From the NCBI GenBank assembly GCA_963921425.1, contig OY992839.1, forward strand, positions 15,231,409 through 15,295,408: a stretch of DNA of 64,000 nt, in the 5' to 3' direction. Below the pieces are notes generated by a model. It made no database searches. It was not told the origin of the DNA and saw nothing but the letters and a program-made list of their open reading frames with translations. Below are positions 51,911 to 62,015 of the stretch, in pieces. Numbering within the stretch: the stretch's first letter is position 1; each line of letters opens with the position of its first letter. The translations under genes and the position numbers were made by a program. This stretch comes from Dryas octopetala (Eukaryota > Streptophyta > Magnoliopsida > Rosales > Rosaceae).

Positions 51911-52284
51911 AGATATATTTAAATAAAACTAACCAATTAGGGTAAGAAGTTTACAAAACAACTCCAACAAACATGATGTCCTTAAAAATCATGTTTAAGA
52001 AATATTATACAAAAGAGATATCAACCAAATAGTAGAAAGATGTTCTGAATATTTATAAATTTGAATAATAATAAGAAAATGTAATAGACTAGACGAAAGA
52101 TATATTTAAATAAAACTAACCAGTTTGGGTAAGAAGGTTACAAAACAAACCTAACAAACATGATGTTCTTAAAGATCATGCTTAAAATATATTATACAAA
52201 AGAGATATCAACCGAATAGTTGAAAGATATTCTGAATATTTACAGACTTGAACAAAAACAAGAAAATGTAATAGACTATACGAA
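51911..52284. repeat. 187-bp tandem duplication
   Basis: The segment beginning AGATATATTTAAATAAAACT at 51911 repeats from 52098. The two copies differ at scattered positions (for example CCAATTAGGG against CCAGTTTGGG), so the duplication is not fresh. No coding frame spans it. Confidence 0.85.
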
Positions 52285-54000
52285 AGATCGGAAATAGCAG
52301 CAAAAGAAGCATAGTGAAAAAGATCTAAGAATGCCTAGCAAGATGTACAAGTGTCTTTCGCCCAACAGATTAGTCAAAGTCGTCAACCTGGGAAAGATCT
52401 GCAAAAGCAATGTAGGAGATTAGCAGCACATACGTTCATAACTTCCCTTTAGGGGACCTTGGCTAGGCTTGAAATAGTAAGTAAAATATTTAATACATAT
52501 AACCAGTGATAAAATTGTTTGAAAAGAATCACCAACAAACCAAAATCAATAATAACCGGTACGAATGCTTGAATATGAGCATACAACTTCTTAAAACGTT
52601 TTGGGTACCCAAAATTTAAATTATTACCTAATGATCGAACACAAAATGGCCAACTACACTTGCCAAAGCAAAAGCCCGACACTATAGCGAGAGTATCTAT
52701 TACCTGGTAAGTACCCCATAAGCTAGCCTCCCTAAAAGGAGATTGAAATCCAAGGTCATCACAACTGTAATAAAAATCGAGTTTAACCTATTCACCCCCC
52801 TCTAGGTATTGTATAGGCAACTACACCTCCCATAAGCTCGTCTGTGCTACCCTTTCCGGAAGTTCTAAGTACGTACATTGAAATTAGGGTTTAGGGTTTT
52901 GCATCTTAACTTGACCATAAACTTGTGAGCATACTTACGTACTCTTGATCGTAGGTCGTTTAGTGAAACCCAAACACAAATATTGAGAACTCTGGATTGT
53001 ATATTTGTGTTTGTTTTGCATGTACAATTTTAATTGTAATAAAAATCGGGTTTAACCTATTCACCACCCTCTAGGTATTGTATAGGTACGTACTTAAAAT
53101 TTCAATATATGATATTAAGTCTATGTATTAAGATCAATATATATCTATAACTAATTTGTTTAATCTAAATAATCAATCATCAAGCATTTAACACAAGTCA
53201 TTGGTAATGCAGAAACCCTCCTCACAGTGAAAACTGCGGGATGCAAGTCCAGACAACAAAATTTACTATGAAGTAAATGAGCACAAGTAAGACTTACAAC
53301 CATAAGCTAATTCAAGCCCTTGTATGCTTCACTCACGTACCCTCCGAACAGACTTCACAAGCGCTCCACGCTAACCGAATCCACGATCGGGATCTTCCTT
53401 ATGCTTGGACAAACCTCCACTCAAGCTTGAGTCCACAAGTTTCACGATACTCGAATCCACAAGCAATTCACAAAGGTTGAATCCACGAGTTTCAACAAGC
53501 TCAAAGTGTTTGGTTATAAGGGTATTAGGAGACCCTTATAAGGCATATGGTCAATGCAAGGTCAAGATGATATAATTAACTACCAACCTAGAATGGATTG
53601 AATGCATGACATGAACTTGATATGGCATTCAAATAGTATTCTCTGTAAGGATGGATATTCAAAATATGCAGGAGAAGAGAGCTTCGGCTTTCAGAAGACG
53701 AAAGACTGAAGAGCTACATGATGAGCTGCTCTGGGGTTTGTTTTATAACAAACCCATCGAGGGCTCGCCAGAGGCACCGAGCACTCATTGCTGAAAGTGT
53801 TGTGTTTTCGGCTGAGTGCTTTCGCTTTTGGCTGAGTGCACTATGTCGGCTGAGTCCTTTTGCTTTTGGTTGAGTGCACTGTGTCAAGTGAGTGCGGGTG
53901 AGTGCATGATAAAATAAATAATTGACTTTATAATAATTTCCCATTTTAATTTAAATCAAAGTTAATTATTTTGTCACACTAAGTATAAGGTGTCACACCG
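52285..54000. mobile_element. Decayed Copia-type LTR element remnants
   Basis: Two copies of an ACCTATTCACC...CCTCTAGGTATTGTATAGG segment lie at about 52776-52819 and 53048-53092. This is a sequence commonly seen near the LTR/primer-binding junction of plant Copia elements such as SIRE types. The stretch at 53290-53560 (repeated AATCCACAAG/GAATCCACGAG words) also looks like LTR sequence. No pol domain is recognisable. The family call is from memory and moderate. Confidence 0.4.
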
Positions 54001-55232
54001 TATATTCAAGTTCATGTCACGCAGTGTAAATGATTGATATTAAATCCGAAACAAGTTGATGCATGATATGTTCAGAATATCTAGGTAACTAAGTTACTTA
54101 CCATCCTAAAATAACTAAGACCGTATTTGAATGAGCTGATGAAGTTTTCGTCATAGCAAGAATCACGGAAACGATAGAACTTAGACCACTACAGACTTAG
54201 GTGTGTTTGTGTCTACGGAATAATGCCAATACTAAATAATGGTCCCTATATACATAGAAAAAAATATGTCTCAATAGTCAGGGTGTGAGAATCCCTCTAG
54301 CTGGTGTCCAAGCTTTTGTGCACTTCCAGAGCACTATTGTCCTTAACCTCTTCTCTTGGTAATTGAAAATCCAAATTCGACAAGAATACCAACTTAGTTA
54401 AAAGGTAATTTTGACAAAGTTTCAGCATAACCTTTCCTTAGTATAGGAGGTTTTGCAGTGTTGGAAACAAAAAAGAAATGGCGGGAACAAATAATATAAT
54501 GAAAGGAATGATGGAGAAGCTAATGACAACGGTGTCCAGGAGTGGCTTCTAAGTCATGAAAAACAGAAAAAAGTGGCTTATTGCTCATCAATGGCTATTG
54601 AGGAGGATTGGAGCTGAAAGATACTGAGTGTGTACATGGCCTAACAAGTATATTCATGAAAGAAAAAGCATGCCTAGGATGCACTAGACGAAGTAGACTT
54701 GGCCAATGGGAATGACTACCGTTGGGACATGAGTGTTGGCTGATGGGATGGCTCCAATAACAACAGCAAGATAAATTTTCTAACAACAATCTTTAACTTC
54801 TTCAACATATTGCAAAATGGCCTTTTCTGATTCATTCAGCCGTTATCATGTAAATTTCACGAAACTAAAACGCATCACTCCAGCCTTTAATTAGACAAAT
54901 TTATATTAACAAACAAAACCCCCTGACCAGGAATCTCAAAATTATCTGCAAGCATAAAAGGACAATCACAATCTATGCAGTATCAGTCATTATGTAGCAC
55001 TCTTTTTCAGTTTTGGAATGCATCACCTTCCAGTTGCAAGTTAGGCACAGCAATCAGACAAATCAGCAATGTTGCCATTAGCCAACCCCAATTTACCTCC
55101 AAAATAAGCAAGCAGGAATTTCAAGATCTTGATAAAGATTAGCATCATAAGCCACTATTAAGTCACCACTAGGCCAATACTTGGGGATTTAGACATTGAT
55201 TTCAAGCAAGTGCCATCAACCCTGGAATTTAT
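54001..55232. other. Intergenic stretch beyond the PPR 3' end
   Basis: No gene is seen. The part nearest 55232 should hold the 3'UTR of the minus-strand PPR gene. Short minus frames near 54595-54789 match nothing known. Confidence 0.45.
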
Positions 55233-57146
55233 CTAAGTCTCAATAATACATTGTAACAGGTTGTTTACATAGAATGTACTTTTTCCCTTTAACCATATGG
55301 TCTCTTGACTTAAACAAAGAAGCAACGAGTTCCATGTAAAATAATCCGGAATGATACCCTTTTCTACCATTTGCAAAACGAGTCCCAAAGCTTTCTGCAA
55401 ATCCCCCTTCTGGCAAAGAGCACCCACCAAAGGACTATAGCTTCTCGTATCGGGTAAACAACCTCTCCCAACCATGTCCTCAAGGAGCTTCTGTGCACTA
55501 CCAACTTTTCCTTGCTCGCAAAACCCATTTATAAGAGCATTAAATGTCAATGCTAGAGGGAAGTAACCATGAGAAATCATCTCATTCAATAGCTTAAAGG
55601 CTTCACGAACACACCCTTCTTGGCAAAATCTATGGATTAGACTGTCATATATAAAAACACTTGGGACGCCCCTTTCCGCAATCATCTGATCATAAACCCT
55701 CATTGCATTGTCAGTGGTGCCCTCCTCACAGAACCCTAAAATCCTCAAACTCCTATCAACAGCTCTAGGAAATAGTTTCCCCATATTGGTTAGAAATTCA
55801 AGTGCTTCGTCGAAACGATTTTCTTTATATAGGCCATATAACACACTGTTAAAAGGGGAAATTCGACCCCCAGAACCTGCTTTTCTCTCATTCAATAGTT
55901 CCAAAATTTTAATCCCTTCTGTTGTCCTTCCGTCTAAACACAAACCTCTGATTAATATATCATACGTAACAAAATTCCAGTTGATGCCATCTGTTTTCAT
56001 GTCATTAAACAGATCAAGAGCCATATCCAACATCCCAAACTCACAAAAACCAGAGATCAAGACATTGTATGTATCAACATTTGGAAGGCAACCCTTTCTC
56101 TCCATCTCCTTCAAAATGCGAAGTCCGAGCTTCATTTTTCCTGATATACAAAAACCCTTAATTAAGGTGTTATAAGCCACAACATCAACCAATCCTCCCT
56201 TGCTCTCCACTCTCTCTATAACCTTGACAGCCTCCATTACACGGCCAGCACTGCAAAGAATTTCCAACACCTTAGTTACCGTGACAACATCAGGCACAAA
56301 CCCCAAACCAAAGCACTTCTCTAACAGAACAAGAGCTTGCACTAAATTCTCTTCTCCACAATACCCAGACATCAAAATATTAAAAGTCACATCACTGGGC
56401 TCTTCTATCTCATTCATCAAGCTTCTGGCTCTCCCAACTTTCCCATTCTTGCAAAGTGCATGAAGCAATGTGTTATAAACCACAGTATTTGGAGTAATCC
56501 CCCGAGACTTCATCGATTGCAGAAGCTTAAAACCATCACCAATTCGATTCGTCAAGCAAAGTCCTTTCATCAAGATACCAAAAGTATAATCATCTCCTTC
56601 AACCCCACTTGCCATCATCTTCTTCCTATAAAACTCCCTAGCTATATCTATGTCTTCCTTCACAAGAACGTCAAGTATTGAATTGAATATCTTCAAAGAG
56701 GGTCTTTGGTCATACCTGTAAACCAAGTCAAGCACACTGATCACTTGTTTCACCATGCGGGCACGGCCGAGACCTCGAATGATTGTGACAAAAATATCTT
56801 CATCTGGGGGGTGCCCAATTGAGCTGAGCATTTCGTCGAGCAGTTGGTGGACGGTGTCAAAGCGGCGGAAGGTGCAGAGCTTGTGGATAAGAGCTCGGTA
56901 AGTGGAGGGAGAGTGGGTAAAGTTGGAGAGTTTGGAGGCCCATTTGAAGGTTTGAAGAGCCTGGGATGCTGATTTTTGGTCTAGTACAAGATGGGCTATG
57001 TGCTCATGGGATGGAGCTGCAAAGGAAGATGATGAAGACGACAATGGGGATGATGACGAAGATGAGATGGTTCTATCAAAACCTTTCAGACAAAAAACTG
57101 GAAGCTTTGAAGGATTAGAGATTCGGGGCATTTCAATTGTGACCAT
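55233..57146 (-). CDS. P-class pentatricopeptide repeat protein, At2g17525-like, 637 aa
   Basis: A single uninterrupted exon encodes 637 residues. The first 50 or so residues are Arg/Ser-rich with few acidic residues (long Ser runs near 28-43), consistent with a mitochondrial presequence. From about residue 80 to the end run about 15 PPR motifs of 30-36 residues, for example [60 protein letters not shown] and [20 protein letters not shown]. There is no E, DYW or SMR domain, so it is a P-class protein, and these usually stabilise or process organelle RNA. Phrases such as [19 protein letters not shown] and [20 protein letters not shown] recall Arabidopsis At2g17525. The RNA target is unknown. 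The Met at 57146 is taken; a second Met five codons later is an alternative. Confidence 0.93.
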   Translation of the reverse strand: MVTIEMPRISNPSKLPVFCLKGFDRTISSSSSSPLSSSSSSFAAPSHEHIAHLVLDQKSASQALQTFKWASKLSNFTHSPSTYRALIHKLCTFRRFDTVHQLLDEMLSSIGHPPDEDIFVTIIRGLGRARMVKQVISVLDLVYRYDQRPSLKIFNSILDVLVKEDIDIAREFYRKKMMASGVEGDDYTFGILMKGLCLTNRIGDGFKLLQSMKSRGITPNTVVYNTLLHALCKNGKVGRARSLMNEIEEPSDVTFNILMSGYCGEENLVQALVLLEKCFGLGFVPDVVTVTKVLEILCSAGRVMEAVKVIERVESKGGLVDVVAYNTLIKGFCISGKMKLGLRILKEMERKGCLPNVDTYNVLISGFCEFGMLDMALDLFNDMKTDGINWNFVTYDILIRGLCLDGRTTEGIKILELLNERKAGSGGRISPFNSVLYGLYKENRFDEALEFLTNMGKLFPRAVDRSLRILGFCEEGTTDNAMRVYDQMIAERGVPSVFIYDSLIHRFCQEGCVREAFKLLNEMISHGYFPLALTFNALINGFCEQGKVGSAQKLLEDMVGRGCLPDTRSYSPLVGALCQKGDLQKALGLVLQMVEKGIIPDYFTWNSLLLCLSQETIWLKGKSTFYVNNLLQCIIET

Positions 57147-57251
57147 CTACTTTTTTTGCCTTTTTCTACAAATGTGACCATAATCATCCTGCAACTTGAC
57201 AAATCATCCTGCAACAATAAGATGAACCTTTTATTATTGAACTGTATGTTA

Positions 57252-58809
57252 GGGAGCGGCTCTACTGCGGATGGAAAAATTTGCGGATGAATAAGGGTGT
57301 AAAATTTTAGCCGTTAGATCTAATGAATGGCTTAGATTAAAAAATAAAAAAAATTATTTTTTTATTACTTTTTTTCCCCTTCACCCGTGGACCCCCTTTC
57401 TCTTTCTAAACCAATCGCCTCAGCATCGATCGGCCGTTCTCCGGCGAATTAAGGCGGCAGACCACTGGGTTTTCTTCCCCAGGCCATAGTGAGTCCATTG
57501 GCGCCCTCAGCTTGTTTATCCGATCAACGGCGAGGGAAAATCAAGGGTTTTTTCGGCGGCGTTGACTTTTTTCCGACGGTGTCTCGACCATCAACTACCC
57601 CAGACACCGAGAGAGAGAGAGAAGGAGGGACGCTGGAGAAAATGAAAATCAGAGAGAGAGGGTGAGGTCGCGAGAAGAAGAAGAAAAAAAAAAAAGAAAG
57701 AGAAAAGGGCTGCTGTCGCGAGAAGAAGAAGAAAGAAGGAAAAAAAGAAAGAGAAAGGGAGGTCACGGGTGAAGGGGAAAAAAAGTAATAAAAAAATAAT
57801 TTTTTTTATTTTTTAATGTAAGCCATTCATTAGATCTAACGGCTAAAATTTTACACTCTTATTCATCCGCAAATTTTTCCATCCGCAATCAAGGAATAAA
57901 ATTTCGGGTTTCGATGAAAATTTCGACGGAAATGTTGAAGATTTTTAAATTTCGACAGAAATTAGACGGAAACAATGAAAATTACTATCAAAATACGGAA
58001 ATTTTGAATGAAACTTTACTATATGTTTATTTAACATATTATCTACTACATTGATAAAAACCATTGAAGAAACCAAATTATATAGTAAGTTTCATGTGAT
58101 ATAAGATGAATATAATGCGCGCTGAAGGTAAATACTGTGAAATAAAATTAGTATAATGAATAAATAAAATTAATATATTCTTTATACTCTATAATATATA
58201 CACTAAATTCTATATACTTTATAATCTATACTCTATATTGTTTAAGATATCGTATAGGATATTAGGGTTTAGACCCTTTAGGATATTTTTAATTATTTTT
58301 TATATAAAAATGTATTAGAGTTTATTGGTTTAAGGTTTAAAAACAATTAAACGAAACCCCAAAACGGCCAAACGAAATCTCAAATCATTTTTTTTTTCAA
58401 TTGCCCAAAAACCTCAAACTAGGATATGGTATATGATATTAGGGTTTAGGCCCTTTAGAGTATTTTAAATTATTTTTTATATAGAAATATATTAGAGTTT
58501 ACAAATTTAGGGTTTAAAAACAACTAAACGAAACTCCAAAAAGGCCAAACGAAAACTCAAACTATTTTTTTTCTTTACAATTGCCCAAAGGCCCCAAACC
58601 CCAATCAACCCTAAACCTTTTAATTTTTTTTCTCTTTTTTACTTTTTTTCTTCTTCTTTTTCTTTCCTTCTTTTTCTTTTTTTCTTTTCTTTTTTTCTTC
58701 TTCTTTTTCTTTTTTTCCTCTTTTTTTTTTTTCTTCTTTTTCTTTCCTTCCTTCCCTTTCCTTTCTTTTCCCCCCGATTCTCCAGCACGCCTCCACTGTT
58801 TTTCTTCTT

Positions 58810-58862
<53 letters not shown>

Positions 58863-59280
58863 CCTTCTCTCCCCAATCCATCACCAACCCACCCTCACCC
58901 TCACCACTTTCTCCTTCATCTCCCCCTGCCGCCCCCTGTCGCCGCCCCCTCCTCTTTCTCCCTCGATCTCCCCCCTGCCGCACCCCCCTGCCGCCGCCCC
59001 CTCCTCTTTCTCCCTCGATCTCCCCCCTGCCGTGCCCCCTGCCACCGCCCCATTTTTCTCCCAAAACCATCTTTTTCTCCCAAAACCCAGACTCCTCTCC
59101 AAAAACTCAGCCTCCTCTCCAAAAAACCAAAAGTCCAAAACCAGATCACCGGCGAAAATTTCGCCGAAATTATCCCGAAAATTTAACAAAACTAGGTTTC
59201 GATTTCGACCCCTCCTCAAATCGAAAATTTCGCCGAAATTTTCGAAATTTAAACCCTTGTTCGCAATAGAGCCGCTTCCC
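57252..59280. mobile_element. MULE-type element interrupted by a nested transposon
   Basis: A perfect 9-bp duplication TGTATGTTA flanks it at 57243-57251 and 59281-59289. The left end is GGGAGCGGCTCTACTGCGGA and the right end read inward is GGGAAGCGGCTCTATTGCG, after which the right inverted repeat resumes at 57889 and below (GGATGGAAAAATTTGCGGAT) because another element (57890-59259) is inserted in it. Rejoined, the inverted ends are about 140 bp and nearly identical, up to CCCCTTCACCCGTG. The outer element alone is about 660 bp. Its core (57400-57770) is GC-rich, then GA-rich. It lies 105 bp upstream of the PPR start codon. Confidence 0.9.
57890..59259. mobile_element. Nested element of the CAAGG family, 1370 bp
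   Basis: The left end is CAAGGAATAAAATTTCGGGT and the right end read inward CAAGGGTTTAAATTTCGAAA, with further AAATTTCG words on both sides. The flanks TCCGCAAT (57882-57889) and TTCGCAAT (59260-59267) match at 7 of 8, consistent with an 8-bp hAT-like duplication. The interior has two direct copies of a 176-bp segment (about 58258 and 58435), a very long polypyrimidine tract (58621-58870) including (CT)n, and a C-rich block with a CCTCTTTCTCCCTCGATCTC unit repeated at 58946 and 59001. No transposase is present. A second copy ends at base 152 of the window. Confidence 0.8.
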
Positions 59281-59344
59281 TGTATGTTATAGCTCCAGCA
59301 AAAGAGAAGATAAACAATATAAAACCAACGAGCAATGAACGGCT

Positions 59345-59600
59345 CAAATTGTTGAAATTACATTGTGGTCTTCACAATTATTGAAATGAAAAAGTTTCAA
59401 CAAAAAAAGTTAATATAATTACTCTTTAAGTGTATTTATATGTTGAAGTTCACATCTCAATCGTGTTTCCAACGATCCTAACCATTCATTTTTTCAACTT
59501 AATTATCATCCATGCAAAAATTTAGCTTAATCGGAGATGTAGAAGTAAGGTAACGATAGTTGAATTAATGAACGATCATGGTTTTTCTGATGATAATGAA
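59345..59600. repeat. Direct repeat, copy 1 (copy 2 at 61078-61325)
   Basis: Bases 59355-59590 resemble 61078-61325: GTGGTCTTCACAATTAT, TATATGTTGAAGTTCACATC, CATCTCAATCGTGTTT, TTAGCTTAATCGGAGATGTA and GGTAACGATAGTTGAATTAA occur in the same order in both. The second copy leads into the large hairpin. This suggests an unclassified transposon family with a copy here that lacks the hairpin. Confidence 0.7.
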
Positions 59601-60114
59601 ATGGGTAGATGAATTTTGATTTGGCCAATTTTTTTCAGGGATAATCTTTGAGTATGAACATAAAAAAATGAACGACTCCAATCGTTGAAATTAAGTAACA
59701 GTGATCAAGTAAGTTGAAATAATAAACGGCTAAGTGTTGGTGAAATAAAAATATTATTAGCTTCAATTAAAATAAGGTATAATAACTTATAAAAATATAT
59801 CATTCAAATAAATATATAGTTCAAGTGAAATAATTAGGAAATAGCTAGTCTATATACCATCTCAAAATCTCAATTAATATAATATACGCTTAAATTGATA
59901 TATTTTATTATATAAAATATAGTTAGGTTAATATTAATTTTATTATCTCAAATGTGTATAAATATATACATTGGAAGAATAAGTTCACAAAAGTTAGTTA
60001 GTTTGGTGGGTAAGGCGCATCAAACTTTTCTTTGATATCATGTGTACGAACCATAGGGTGTTATCTCAGCCTTCATAATTTTTTATAATTTTAATATAAA
60101 AATAAAAATATATA
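59601..60114. other. AT-rich intergenic stretch
   Basis: No gene or bounded element is recognised. It is strongly AT-rich. Confidence 0.5.
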
Positions 60115-60123
60115 TTAAATAAA

Positions 60124-60624
60124 GGCTAAAGTGCATTTTTGGTCATGTACTTTAACAAATTTTTCACTTTGGTCCACTTCTTTTAATTTTGAAAATTTTA
60201 GTCTTGTACTTTCATTACGTTTGTAATTAGGTCCAAATCATTAATTAAGTTTAAATTATTAGCGAACATATGACGTAATAGAGATATTTTAGACATTTTA
60301 AATAATCTATGAGTGGAACTTATTTAATCAAGTAACGTTGTTTAATCACAATTAGACACATGTCTTTTTTTTCTTTCTTTCTTAATTATATTTTATTTAA
60401 CTTTTTAAATTGTTTATTTAGATAGTATTAATCATGAAATATCTAAAATATTCATTCATATACATTGTCACGTCATATTTTCATCTAAAAAATAAATTGA
60501 ATTAACAATTTGAACCTAATTGTAAACATAATGAAATTACAGGATGAAAATTGCCAAAATTGAAAGAATGGGAACCAAAGTGGAAACTTCGTTAAAGTAC
60601 AAGGACCAAAAATGTACTTTGGCC
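60124..60624. mobile_element. MULE-type MITE, 501 bp
   Basis: A perfect 9-bp duplication TTAAATAAA lies at 60115-60123 and 60625-60633. The left end GGCTAAAGTGCATTTTTGGT and the right end read inward GGCCAAAGTACATTTTTGGT form long inverted ends. It belongs with the element at 49588-49963. No coding sequence is present. Confidence 0.92.
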
Positions 60625-60639
60625 TTAAATAAATATATC

Positions 60640-61075
60640 GGTATGGTTCGATAAATCGGCGTGAACCGAGTTTGGTTCCGACCTGACTGGTTCAAATGGC
60701 AAATTGGATTTCGATTTCCAGTTCACACCCAATTCAGAACTTCCCAATTACAGTTGCACCGATTTTGGGCCAGTTCTCGATTCCTCGGTCAAATCGACCC
60801 AGCCCTACCTGGGAGTCACTATCCCATCTCTCTCTCCTTTTAAATAATACTTCTTTTAGCTAGGTACCTTTAAATAATACTATCCATATAAGTAAACTAG
60901 GCCTCACCAAAAAGCCCAAGGCCCGAAGCTCACCCGAAGCCTGCCCGGCCCATTGGGCCTGAAGCCCGATCTGGCCTGAAATTTGAGCTGGCCCGGCCTG
61001 GCCCGAAAGTCATTTGGGCTGGGCTTGGGCCATCTCCTTGAAGCCCACGGCTCGCCCGAAGCCCGGCCTAGATTG
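60640..61075. mobile_element. hAT-type element ends, truncated
   Basis: The stretch 60640-60810 ends GACCCAGCCCTACC, which read inward is the GGTAGGGCTGGGTC type of hAT end. The stretch 60900-61072 is full of GGCCCG and GCCCGAAGCCC words, another hAT-like subterminal style. Partner ends were not found, so these are probably fragments. Confidence 0.4.
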
Positions 61076-61226
61076 TTGAAATCACGTTGTGGTCTTCACA
61101 ATTATGGAAACGACAAGGTTTCAACGGAAAGTTATTAGAATTATACTCTTCAAGTGCATTTATATGTAGAAGCTCACATCTCAATCGTGTTTTCAATGAT
61201 CCGAATCGTTCATGTTTTAGTTCCCC

Positions 61227-62014
61227 ACTCAAAGATAATTTATGCAAAAAATTAGCTTAATTGGAGATGTAAAAGTGAGGTAACGATAGTCGAATTAATG
61301 AACAATCGTGATTTAATAACTTTAATTATAGTTGTATTATAAAAGTTGTATATACACATATACATTTATGTTTTATTATAGTTGTAATATTGTATATAAT
61401 TTCAAAAGTTTATTATTTATGGTATTACACTATTACTAACATAATAGTATTATATAATAATTTAATAAACATATTAATAATTTATTGGAGTAAACAAACG
61501 AAAAAGCTATTAAATATGTTATGTTTCACAAACTAAATAAATAAACTAGTCAGCTCAGTTGGTTAAGAGTTGAAGCTTGACCTATTTACACACATATATA
61601 TCTTAAATATAAAAAATTTAAGATTTTGGCTATGTTGTGATGAAAACATGAGACTTCACATAACAAGTTTCAACTCTCAACCAACTGAGCTGACTAGTTT
61701 ATTTGTTTAGTTTGTGAATCATAACATATTTAATAGCTCTTTCGTTTGTTTACTCCAATAAATTATTAATATGCTTATTAAGTTATTATATAATACTAGT
61801 ATGTTAGTAATAGTGTAATAGCATAAATAATAAACTTTAAAATTATATACAACATTACAACTATAATAAAACATAAATGTACATGTGTATATACAACTTT
61901 TATAATACAACTATAATTAAAGTTATTAAATCACGATCGTTCATTAATTCGACCATCGTTACCTCACTTTTACATCTCCGATTGAGCTAATTTTTTGCAT
62001 GGATTATCTTTGAG
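61227..62014. repeat. Large near-perfect hairpin, two arms of about 350 bp
   Basis: The left arm (61227-61577) and the right arm (61664-62014) are inverted copies. The right arm read backwards begins ACTCAAAGATAATCCATGCA against ACTCAAAGATAATTTATGCA on the left, and the match continues to the inner CAGCTCAGTTGGTTAAGAGT (61554-61573) against CAGCTCAGTTGGTTGAGAGT. Differences are few, about one per 20-25 bp by eye. The loop is about 85 bp. A transcript through it would fold into a long double strand. It may be a foldback transposon; no target duplication was found. Confidence 0.85.
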
Positions 62015-62015
62015 C

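Noticed and set aside
55708..56681. Plus-strand ORFs of 73-155 codons
   Set aside because: They are antisense shadows of the PPR gene's regular codon pattern.
58581..59186. Long Phe/Ser/Pro-rich plus frame and Lys/Glu-rich minus frames
   Set aside because: They are products of the polypyrimidine tract and (CT)n in the nested transposon.
61550..61580. tRNA-like AGCTCAGTTGGTTAAGAG
   Set aside because: It resembles an A box, but no B box or cloverleaf follows at the right distance, and the same words form the inner part of the hairpin arms.
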